From Roseovarius sp. UBA6217 (GTDB lineage: Bacteria; Pseudomonadota; Alphaproteobacteria; Rhodobacterales; Rhodobacteraceae), in assembly GCA_002421985.1 (NCBI GenBank), contig DISF01000095.1, forward strand, positions 1 to 8,069: a stretch of 8,069 nt of DNA, given 5' to 3'. The stretch's first letter is position 1. The number at the start of each line of letters is the position of its first letter. This document shows, piece by piece, positions 1 through 5,285 of this stretch. Position numbers and translations under genes: made by a program. The notes beneath the pieces were generated by a model. The model was not told the DNA's origin and did not search any database. It saw only the letters and a list, made by a program, of their open reading frames with translations.

Positions 1-143
1 TAGGGCCTGATCCAGTCAACCCGCCTGCCATGCTCGCGCCAGAACCCATCAGCGTCGCGAATCGACGCGGCATACATCTCCTTGTATCGCGCGGCGTCGA
101 TATGAAATCCGCTTGACGCAACGGCAGTTGCTTTCTTGTCCAT
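1..143 (-). CDS. acs: Acetyl-CoA synthetase, N-terminal fragment (cut by window edge)
   Basis: Acetyl-CoA synthetase activates acetate with ATP to acetyl-AMP and then acetyl-CoA in the cytoplasm. Only the first 47 codons are in the window; the rest lies beyond base 1. The visible protein starts MDKKATAVASSGFHIDAARY and continues with a Y-x-x-MYAASI-x-D-x-x-GFW-x-E-x-G-x-RVDWI-x-P pattern. This is the conserved start of the ACS N-terminal domain, where a Tyr/Ser-rich helix precedes FW and DW. The ATG at 143-141 is preceded by GGAGG at 154-158 (minus strand), 10 bases away, so the start is well supported. A propionyl-CoA ligase (PrpE) has a related N-terminus and cannot be fully excluded, but the wording is closer to ACS. 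Upstream lies an AT-rich intergenic stretch that should hold its promoter; the gene is in the same direction as the GTPase/DUF6525 pair but separated by 168 bp. Confidence 0.82.
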   Translation of the reverse strand, partial: MDKKATAVASSGFHIDAARYKEMYAASIRDADGFWREHGRRVDWIRP

Positions 144-311
144 GACGGGCAATCCTCCATCCCTTGTATGCCAGCGCAAGATTGCGCGGCAGAGCCTCTC
201 CTGGGGAGGTGGATACACCAAAATCCGTCAAAAATTAACTGGAAGGCCTTTCCATGCAGAAATATTGTGAATTTTTGAACTTTTCCTGATATTTGTTTGT
301 CAATTTATTTA
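144..311 (-). promoter_or_regulatory. AT-rich upstream region of acs
   Basis: This gap is strikingly AT-rich between about 225 and 315 compared with its GC-rich flanks, as expected of a promoter and control region. On the minus strand it contains a perfect TTGACA hexamer at 298-303, but no good -10 lies at 16-18 bp from it; the best is a TTCAAA at 18 bp. A second candidate -10, GTTAAT at 236-241, has no convincing -35. I therefore support the region as regulatory but cannot place the transcription start. It also contains the TGGAA-N5-TTCCA inverted repeat listed separately. Confidence 0.45.
240..254 (-). terminator. Small inverted repeat, weak terminator or operator
   Basis: TGGAA and TTCCA form a 5-bp stem around a 5-base loop. 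On the minus strand the stem is followed a few bases later by a TTTTT run (231-235). It could end the GTPase/DUF6525 transcript, whose last stop codon is at 312-314, or act as an operator for acs. The stem is short, so either role is weakly supported. Confidence 0.25.
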
Positions 312-584
312 CTATCTTGCGAATGAACCTGCCTGAGGCGAAGCGCCAGACTCCCGCGAGAGTTGTCTTGCCTCCGCCGCATCGAGCCGCGCCAGTGCCC
401 GCGCCACATCGCCACCGCTCTCGGCCAGCGCGCGCCGCCACACCTGCCGCGCCGAGCGCACTGACCATGGCAGCGCCGCCTGCGCCAGCCAGTGCCGCAA
501 CGGCGGGGGCAGGCGGTCATAATCCTCAAGGCCCCGCACCGCCCGCCTGCGGCGCGCAAACCCGCATCGCAGGTTGCGCGCCAT
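312..584 (-). CDS. DUF6525-like small protein
   Basis: This is a 90-residue, very Arg/Ala-rich cytoplasmic protein with no signal peptide or membrane segment. The pattern RRRRA (residues 12-16), YDRLPPPLRHWLAQAALPW (about 22-40) and then an S-x-R-x-x-x-x-x-WRRAL helix resembles the DUF6525 family, which I know as a short family of unknown function in Rhodobacterales. Its ATG lies 3 bases after the TGA of the CobW-like GTPase gene, and the end of that gene supplies an AGAGGCGG ribosome-binding-like stretch, so translation is probably coupled and the two share a promoter. Only one cysteine (Cys7) and few histidines are present, so it does not look like a metal-binding protein itself. Function is unknown; the operon suggests expression under the same zinc-linked control as the GTPase. 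Confidence 0.75.
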   Translation of the reverse strand: MARNLRCGFARRRRAVRGLEDYDRLPPPLRHWLAQAALPWSVRSARQVWRRALAESGGDVARALARLDAAEARQLSRESGASPQAGSFAR

Positions 585-587
585 CGC

Positions 588-1805
588 TCAGGCCGCCTCT
601 GCCCGCCGCCACTGCGGGAACGGATCGGGCAGATCGCGAAACGCCGCCGGATCGAACGCCGTCTCGGACCCCGTCAGCGCCGCATCGAGCGCCGCCGTGA
701 TCGCGGCGCGGTCCATGCCGGAGCCGATGAAAACCAGCTCTTGTCGCCGGTCGCCGAAGGGCTCGGCCCAGTGGCGTTTGACATAGGCGCGCGCCTGCGG
801 ATGCTCGGGCCAGCGCGCCTCGGGCACCGCCGCCCACCAGGTGCCCATGGGCGCGATCTTGCTCAGCGCGCCCGCCATGCTGAATTCGGCCACCCAGTCG
901 GGCCGCGTGGCCAGCCAGAAATGCCCCTTGGCGCGGATCACGCCGGGCAACGGGCCATTGAGCACGGCATGGATGCGCGCCGGATCAAACGGCCGCCGCG
1001 CGCGATAGACGAAAGAGGTGATGCCATATTCCTCTGTCTCGGGCACATGGTCGGCAAAGCCATAAAGCTCCTTGGCCCAGAGCGGGTGGTCATGCGCCGT
1101 CTCGAAATCGAACAGGCCGGTGTCAAATATCGCGGCCTGATCGACACGGGCGAAATCGGTCTCGATCACGCGGGCATCGGGATTGAGCGCGGCGATGATC
1201 TTGCGCGCCGCGTCGCGGCGTTCGGGGCTGGCATCGCTGACCTTGTTGAGCACGATCACATCGGCAAACTCGATCTGATCGACCAGCAGATCGACCAGCG
1301 TGCGGGTATCGCCCTCGCCCGCCACCTCGTCACGATCCGACAGGAAATCATGGCTCGAATAATTTTCCAGCAGGTTGACCGCATCGACCACCGTCACCAT
1401 CGTGTCGAGCCGGGCGATGTCGGACAGGCTCTCACCCGCCTCGTCGCGAAACTCGAAGGTGGTGGCTACGGGCAGCGGCTCGGACACGCCGGTGGATTCG
1501 ATCAGCAGGTAGTCAAACCGCCCCTCGGCGGCCAGCCTGCGCACCTCTTGCAACAGGTCATCGCGCAGGGTGCAGCAGATGCAGCCATTCGACATCTCGA
1601 CCAGCGTCTCGTGGGTGTGGCTCAGATCTGCGCCGCCCGCGCGCACAAGATCGGCGTCGATATTGACCTCCGACATGTCATTCACGATCACCGCCACGCG
1701 GCGGCCCTCGCGGTTGTTGAGAACATGGTTGAGAAGCGTTGTCTTGCCCGCGCCAAGAAAGCCCGAGAGAACGGTGACGGGAAGGCGCGTATCGGTCGGT
1801 GGCAT
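588..1805 (-). CDS. zigA: CobW/COG0523 GTPase, ZigA-like zinc metallochaperone
   Basis: This is a 405-residue G3E-family GTPase. Visible motifs are the Walker A loop GFLGAGKTT (residues 15-23), the metal-binding GCICCTLR with CxCC at 75-78, IESTGVSEP (102-110, switch/Walker B region) and NKVS at 187-190 in place of the usual NKxD base-recognition motif. A CobW C-terminal domain runs from about 261 to 384, with the Trp-rich segment GHFWLATRPDWVAEFSMAG. Length and motifs match zinc-linked subgroup members such as ZigA and YciC, which deliver zinc to client enzymes under zinc starvation. The cobalamin-pathway CobW is a less likely alternative, because no cobalamin genes are near and the promoter carries a Zur-like box. 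The start is supported by AAAGGAG five bases upstream of the ATG. A DUF6525-like gene follows in the same operon. Confidence 0.85.
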   Translation of the reverse strand: MPPTDTRLPVTVLSGFLGAGKTTLLNHVLNNREGRRVAVIVNDMSEVNIDADLVRAGGADLSHTHETLVEMSNGCICCTLRDDLLQEVRRLAAEGRFDYLLIESTGVSEPLPVATTFEFRDEAGESLSDIARLDTMVTVVDAVNLLENYSSHDFLSDRDEVAGEGDTRTLVDLLVDQIEFADVIVLNKVSDASPERRDAARKIIAALNPDARVIETDFARVDQAAIFDTGLFDFETAHDHPLWAKELYGFADHVPETEEYGITSFVYRARRPFDPARIHAVLNGPLPGVIRAKGHFWLATRPDWVAEFSMAGALSKIAPMGTWWAAVPEARWPEHPQARAYVKRHWAEPFGDRRQELVFIGSGMDRAAITAALDAALTGSETAFDPAAFRDLPDPFPQWRRAEAA

Positions 1806-1828
1806 GGGGGTCTCCTTTCGGCAATATG

Positions 1829-1847
1829 GATGTTATAGTATTACGTA
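1829..1847. promoter_or_regulatory. Zur-box-like palindrome over the GTPase -10
   Basis: The halves GATGTTATA and TATTACGTA flank a central G. The left half is a perfect match to the ATGTTATA half-site known for Zur operators (GATGTTATA-N-TATAACATC type). The right half matches at about six of nine positions. Read on the minus strand, TATAAC (1832-1837) in the box is a good -10 for the GTPase gene, whose ATG is 24 bases further on, so a bound repressor would block transcription. A zinc-responsive role is inferred from this motif and from the nature of the downstream gene. Confidence 0.55.
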
Positions 1848-1889
1848 TCATTTGCGTTGGAATGCAAGCCGCAACGCAGCGCAAAAGAA

Positions 1890-1906
1890 ATGCTGCATCG
1901 CAGCAT
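1890..1906. promoter_or_regulatory. PhaR-like operator, CTGC-N3-GCAG palindrome
   Basis: ATGCTGC and GCAGCAT form a perfect 7-bp inverted repeat around ATC. The core CTGC-N3-GCAG is the TGC-rich sequence described for PhaR, the repressor of phasin and polyhydroxybutyrate genes in Paracoccus and Rhodobacter. It lies 46 bp before the start of a phasin-like gene and would overlap the -35/spacer region if TACACC at 1917-1922 is the -10. The promoter assignment is weak; the palindrome itself is exact. Confidence 0.5.
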
Positions 1907-1952
1907 GAATCCGTGCTACACCGGGGGTGATCCTTGAAAGGAGTCACCCAAC

Positions 1953-2252
1953 ATGCACCCGCTATCCCATATTCACCTGAGCAATCTCATCGCCCCCAGC
2001 TTTCAGCTTTTCGCCGAGGCGCAGATGGTCGTCACCCTGCGTCTGGCCGGGATGCTCGGGCTCTGGCCGGTCGCGCGCGATGAGGCCCACCGCATGATCG
2101 CCGAGAAGGCCCCCGCCCTTATCGGTGCCGCCGCCGATGCGCAAAGCGCCGCCCTGTCGGGGCAGCGCCTTGACCAGATCATGCTGGCCGCCATCACGCC
2201 GCTGGCGGGTGCCGCGCGCGACAACCGGTTGCGCCTGTCGGCGACCGCCTGA
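1953..2252 (+). CDS. Small phasin-like protein (type often labelled 'antifreeze protein')
   Basis: This 99-residue protein is rich in alanine and predicted to be largely helical, without a signal peptide. The pattern EAQMVVTLRLAGMLGLWPV (about 22-40), then E-x-x-RMI-x-EK-x-PAL, AAL-x-G-x-x-x-D-x-I-x-x-AAI-x-PL and a basic-polar tail, resembles short Rhodobacterales proteins that databases often call 'antifreeze protein' and that look like phasins, the amphipathic coat proteins of polyhydroxyalkanoate granules. The start ATG is preceded by AAAGGAG with good spacing. The gene sits 74 bp upstream of uvrB in the same direction and is divergent from the zinc GTPase. The PhaR-like palindrome in its promoter supports a granule-linked role, but this is inference; no enzymatic motif is visible and granule binding is unproven. 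Confidence 0.72.
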   Translation: MHPLSHIHLSNLIAPSFQLFAEAQMVVTLRLAGMLGLWPVARDEAHRMIAEKAPALIGAAADAQSAALSGQRLDQIMLAAITPLAGAARDNRLRLSATA

Positions 2253-2282
2253 CACCGGGCGAGAACGACAGAATGGCCTTGC

Positions 2283-2303
2283 ATGGGGCGTAAAAAGCCC
2301 CAT
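2283..2303 (+). terminator. Hairpin between the phasin-like gene and uvrB
   Basis: ATGGGGC and GCCCCAT form a perfect 7-bp stem around a GTAAAAA loop, 30 bp after the phasin-like stop and 23 bp before the uvrB ATG. No T-run follows, so it is at best a weak or attenuating terminator; it may instead be a leader structure or mRNA-end stabiliser in the uvrB 5' region. Confidence 0.35.
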
Positions 2304-2326
2304 CCTCTGGTGGCAAAGGAGGCCCG

Positions 2327-4528
2327 ATGCCATACGCCCATTCCGACAAGACGCCACCCGTCCTTGCCAATCCCGCGCCCGATCTGCGCGCGCGCGAAAA
2401 GCTCGAAGGCGGCAAACGCTTTGTCATGCACACCGAGTTTCAGCCCGCCGGCGACCAGCCCACGGCGATTGCCGAATTGAGCAAGGGCATCCTCGCGGGC
2501 GAACGCGATCAGGTGCTTTTGGGCGCCACCGGCACCGGCAAGACATTCACCATGGCCAAGGTGATCGAAGAGACGCAGCGCCCCGCCATCATCCTCGCGC
2601 CCAACAAGACGCTGGCGGCGCAGCTTTACGGCGAATTCAAGGGGTTCTTTCCCGAGAACGCGGTGGAATATTTCGTCAGCTACTACGATTATTATCAGCC
2701 CGAGGCTTACGTTCCGCGCTCGGACACCTTCATCGAGAAGGAAAGCCAGATCAACGAACAGATCGACCGGATGCGCCATTCGGCCACCCGCGCGCTTCTG
2801 GAACGCGATGACGTGATCATCGTGGCCTCGGTCTCGTGCATCTACGGTATCGGCTCGGTCGAGACCTATGGCGCGATGACGCAGGATCTGAAGGTGGGCG
2901 AGAGCTATGACCAGCGCCAGATCATGGCCGATCTGGTGGCGCAGGCTTACCGGCGAAACGATCAGGCGTTCCAGCGCGGCAGCTTTCGCGTGCGGGGTGA
3001 CAGCGTCGAGATTTTCCCCGCCCACCTCGAGGATCGCGCCTGGCGGCTGTCGTTCTTCGGCGAGGAGTTGGAAAGCATCACCGAGTTTGATCCGCTGACC
3101 GGCGAGAAGACCGACAGCTTCGAGAAAATCCGCGTCTATGCCAATTCGCATTACGTGACGCCCAAACCCACGATGCAGCAGGCCATTCAGGGCATCAAGC
3201 GCGAGCTTCGCCAGCGACTTGACCAATTGGTGAACGAAGGCAAGCTTCTGGAGGCGCAGCGGCTGGAGCAGCGCACCAACTTCGATCTGGAGATGCTGGA
3301 GGCGACCGGCGTCTGCAACGGGATCGAGAACTATTCGCGCTACCTCACGGGCCGCGCCCCCGGAGAGCCGCCCCCCACCCTCTTTGAGTTCATTCCCGAC
3401 AATGCCATCGTCTTCGCCGATGAAAGCCATGTCTCGGTGCCGCAGATCGGCGGCATGTACAAAGGCGACTACCGGCGCAAGTTCACCCTTGCCGAGCACG
3501 GCTTTCGCCTGCCGTCGTGCATGGACAACCGGCCGCTGAAGTTCGAGGAATGGGACGCGATGCGCCCGCAATCGGTCTTTGTCTCGGCCACCCCCGCCAA
3601 ATGGGAGTTGGAGCAGACCGGCGGCGTATTCGTCGAACAGGTGATCCGCCCCACCGGCCTCATCGACCCGGCGATCGAGATCCGGCCCGTCGAGACCCAG
3701 GTGGATGACCTTCTCGACGAGGTGCGCCGCGTGTCCGCAGCAGGCTACCGCACGCTTGTCACCACGCTGACCAAGCGCATGGCCGAAGACCTGACCGAAT
3801 ACCTCCACGAACAGGGCATCCGCGTGCGCTACATGCATAGTGACATCGACACGATCGAACGGATCGAGATCCTGCGCGACCTGCGGCTGGGGGCGTTCGA
3901 CGTGCTGATCGGCATCAACCTCCTGCGCGAGGGGCTTGATATTCCCGAATGCGGGCTGGTGGCCATTCTGGACGCCGACAAGGAGGGCTTCCTGCGCTCG
4001 GAGACCTCGCTCATCCAGACGATTGGCCGTGCCGCGCGCAACGCCGAGGGCCGCGTCATCATGTATGCCGACCGCATCACCGGCTCGATGGAGCGCGCGA
4101 TTGGCGAGACCGACCGCCGCCGCGCCAAGCAGATCGCCTATAACGAGGCGCACGGCATCACCCCCGCGACGATCCGCAAGAATGTCGATGACATCCTGCA
4201 AGGCCTCTACAAGGGCGACGTGGACATGAACCGCGTGACCGCGAAGATCGACAAGCCGCTGGCGGGCGCGAATTTGCAGGCGGTGCTGGAGGGCTTGCGC
4301 GCGGACATGCGCAAAGCCGCCGAAAATCTGGAATTCGAAGAGGCCGCCCGCCTGCGCGACGAGGTCAAGCGGCTGGAAGCGGTGGATCTGGTGATCTCCG
4401 ACGACCCGCTGGCGCGGCAATCGGCGGTAGAGGCCGCAAGCGCCGAAGCGGTCAAGGGGCGCGGGCGGTCAACGGCAGGGCGACCGGGGCAGCGCGGGGG
4501 GAATGTGAAGCGGCGGGGGAAGGGGTAG
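2327..4528 (+). CDS. uvrB: UvrABC system protein B (excision nuclease helicase subunit)
   Basis: UvrB receives damaged DNA from UvrA, verifies the lesion and recruits UvrC for dual incision in nucleotide excision repair. The 733-residue protein is complete. It has Walker A GATGTGKT at 66-73, the Tyr-rich beta-hairpin that clamps damaged DNA (YYDYYQPEAYVPRSDTFIEK, about 119-138), the DESH box at 365-368, helicase motif VI QTIGRAARN at 564-572, and a C-terminal UVR motif at about 657-684 for UvrA/UvrC contact. It is longer than the 673-residue E. coli protein by an N-terminal extension of roughly 30 residues and a Gly/Arg/Lys-rich tail of about 25 residues. The ATG at 2327 has AAAGGAGG immediately upstream (2315-2322). 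No complete alphaproteobacterial LexA box (GAAC-N7-GAAC) is seen upstream, so SOS control at this site is not supported. It may share a transcript with the phasin-like gene. Confidence 0.98.
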   Translation: MPYAHSDKTPPVLANPAPDLRAREKLEGGKRFVMHTEFQPAGDQPTAIAELSKGILAGERDQVLLGATGTGKTFTMAKVIEETQRPAIILAPNKTLAAQLYGEFKGFFPENAVEYFVSYYDYYQPEAYVPRSDTFIEKESQINEQIDRMRHSATRALLERDDVIIVASVSCIYGIGSVETYGAMTQDLKVGESYDQRQIMADLVAQAYRRNDQAFQRGSFRVRGDSVEIFPAHLEDRAWRLSFFGEELESITEFDPLTGEKTDSFEKIRVYANSHYVTPKPTMQQAIQGIKRELRQRLDQLVNEGKLLEAQRLEQRTNFDLEMLEATGVCNGIENYSRYLTGRAPGEPPPTLFEFIPDNAIVFADESHVSVPQIGGMYKGDYRRKFTLAEHGFRLPSCMDNRPLKFEEWDAMRPQSVFVSATPAKWELEQTGGVFVEQVIRPTGLIDPAIEIRPVETQVDDLLDEVRRVSAAGYRTLVTTLTKRMAEDLTEYLHEQGIRVRYMHSDIDTIERIEILRDLRLGAFDVLIGINLLREGLDIPECGLVAILDADKEGFLRSETSLIQTIGRAARNAEGRVIMYADRITGSMERAIGETDRRRAKQIAYNEAHGITPATIRKNVDDILQGLYKGDVDMNRVTAKIDKPLAGANLQAVLEGLRADMRKAAENLEFEEAARLRDEVKRLEAVDLVISDDPLARQSAVEAASAEAVKGRGRSTAGRPGQRGGNVKRRGKG

Positions 4529-4625
4529 CCCGACCGGCACCAGAAAATGAGGCGCGGCCACCCGGACTCCATCACGCCACCAGACGCACCCCACTCACTG
4601 CTGCGATCATGTCCGAAAGCGATTG

Positions 4626-4644
4626 TCCTGCTGAAACAGGATTT
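4626..4644 (+). terminator. Possible weak terminator after uvrB
   Basis: TCCTG and CAGGA form a short stem around CTGAAA, followed directly by TTT. It lies 97 bp after the uvrB stop. The stem is short and the T-run brief, so this is tentative. The surrounding 4529-4687 interval holds no convincing gene; a short open frame across it runs into the tRNA and is spurious. Confidence 0.28.
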
Positions 4645-4687
4645 CCCTTCACGCCTGTAGTGGAAACTTCAACGTCAAAAGGCGGGA

Positions 4688-4763
<76 letters not shown>

Positions 4764-4796
4764 GAAATTCCGGCCCTCGCGGGCCGTGCGCCGGTG

Positions 4797-4802
4797 ATTA
4801 GA
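4797..4802 (-). promoter_or_regulatory. Likely -10 of the tRNA-Ala promoter
   Basis: TCTAAT on the minus strand matches five of six bases of the -10 consensus and lies 33 bp before the tRNA 5' end. A TTGATC hexamer sits 15 bp further upstream, a short spacing, so the -35 is uncertain. The leader between it and the tRNA contains a 6-bp hairpin (4771-4786, CGGCCC/GGGCCG) that closes on a GCGA tetraloop in the transcript. Confidence 0.4.
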
Positions 4803-4829
4803 CAAGGTGGCGGGCGGGATCAAGAGGAA

Positions 4830-4849
4830 AATCCCGCCCGTGCGGGATT
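4830..4849 (-). terminator. Terminator hairpin at the end of the FYDLN-acid gene
   Basis: On the minus strand AATCCCGC and GCGGGATT form an 8-bp stem with an ACGG tetraloop, beginning within the TAA stop codon and followed by TT, so the hairpin ends in a run of four T. A second, mutually exclusive stem uses the same arm: CGGGCGGGAT (4811-4820) with ATCCCGCCCG (4831-4840), a perfect 10 bp with a 10-base loop. Either should separate this gene from the tRNA downstream. Confidence 0.6.
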
Positions 4850-5171
4850 ACATGTCGTCGTCAGAGTCCACGTCGGCGATATCGTCGAGCGAGACGGTAT
4901 CATCGTCGTCATCCTCGAGCAGATCATCGTCAAGCTCGACATCGACCACATCATCCTCGATCAGGTCGCCGCCATCGTCATCCTTTGCCGAGGCCTTGAG
5001 CTTTCTGGTCACCGCATCCTCGGCGTCGGGCGTCATGGCGCGCGATTTGCCCGACACGATCTCGACCACCTCGCCTGTGTAGGGGCTGATGATCGGATCC
5101 TTGTTCAGGTCGTAGAAACGCTTGCCGGTGGTCGGGCAGACACGCTTGACGCCCCATTCTTCCTTGGGCAT
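4848..5171 (-). CDS. FYDLN-acid domain protein (TIGR02300 family)
   Basis: This 107-residue protein has a conserved N-terminal module (residues 1-45) with GVKRVCPTTGKRFYDLNKDP and SPYTGE, then a basic linker, then an extremely acidic C-terminal tail (about 64-106, mostly Asp/Glu). This matches the FYDLN-acid family, found mainly in alphaproteobacteria, of unknown function. Relatives have two CPxCG-type zinc knuckles around FYDLN; here only Cys12 remains (CPTTG and SPYTG), so a zinc ribbon is unlikely. I chose the ATG at 5171 rather than one 66 bp upstream, because it starts the conserved MPKEEWG block and is preceded by AGAGGAT with good spacing. The gene is divergent from the YgjP-type peptidase. 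No signal peptide is present. Confidence 0.9.
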   Translation of the reverse strand: MPKEEWGVKRVCPTTGKRFYDLNKDPIISPYTGEVVEIVSGKSRAMTPDAEDAVTRKLKASAKDDDGGDLIEDDVVDVELDDDLLEDDDDDTVSLDDIADVDSDDDM

Positions 5172-5198
5172 GGATGATCCTCTTTTCAACTGTCGATC

Positions 5199-5228
5199 TT
5201 GCACGCGATCCGGCGCACCTGCCATAAC
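5199..5228 (+). promoter_or_regulatory. Possible promoter of the YgjP-type peptidase gene
   Basis: TTGCAC (5199-5204) and CATAAC (5223-5228) are spaced by 18 bp and would start transcription near 5235, about 50 bases before the ATG. CATAAC matches four of six -10 positions; the -35 match is weaker. The -10 overlaps the TGCCA-N7-TGGCA inverted repeat (5220-5236), which could be an operator. The divergent FYDLN-acid gene must also have its promoter in this 114-bp gap; a TTGACA lies on the minus strand just upstream, without a good -10. Confidence 0.3.
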
Positions 5229-5285
5229 CTCTGGCAACTGTCAAAGGCTTTGAGGCGGGCGCGGTTCCGCGTTATCGGAGGCTAT

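Noticed and set aside
293..700. Plus-strand open frame of 135 codons, Pro/Ala-rich
   Set aside because: It overlaps the DUF6525-like gene on the opposite strand, and its composition is the typical product of an off-frame GC-rich strand.
492..1838. Long open frame (448 codons) on the plus strand opposite the CobW-like GTPase gene
   Set aside because: It is the antisense shadow of a well-supported gene in GC-rich DNA; the product is Arg/His-rich, has no recognised motif and no ribosome site.
2263..2277. GAAC followed by a 7-base spacer upstream of uvrB, tested as an SOS (LexA) box
   Set aside because: The second half is TGGC rather than GAAC, so the GAAC-N7-GAAC box of alphaproteobacteria is not complete.
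2003..4420. Very long open frame (805 codons) on the minus strand opposite uvrB
   Set aside because: The sense strand encodes full-length UvrB with all motifs. The antisense frame is open because stop codons are rare opposite GC-biased third positions.
5172..5237. 22-codon N-terminal extension of the FYDLN-acid protein
   Set aside because: The family starts at MPKEEWG, and that ATG has its own ribosome site; the extension overlaps the promoter region.
5199..5285. 29-codon N-terminal extension of the YgjP-type peptidase
   Set aside because: The upstream ATG has no ribosome site and lies in the divergent promoter region; the internal ATG at 5286 has a strong GGAGG and starts where the family homology begins.
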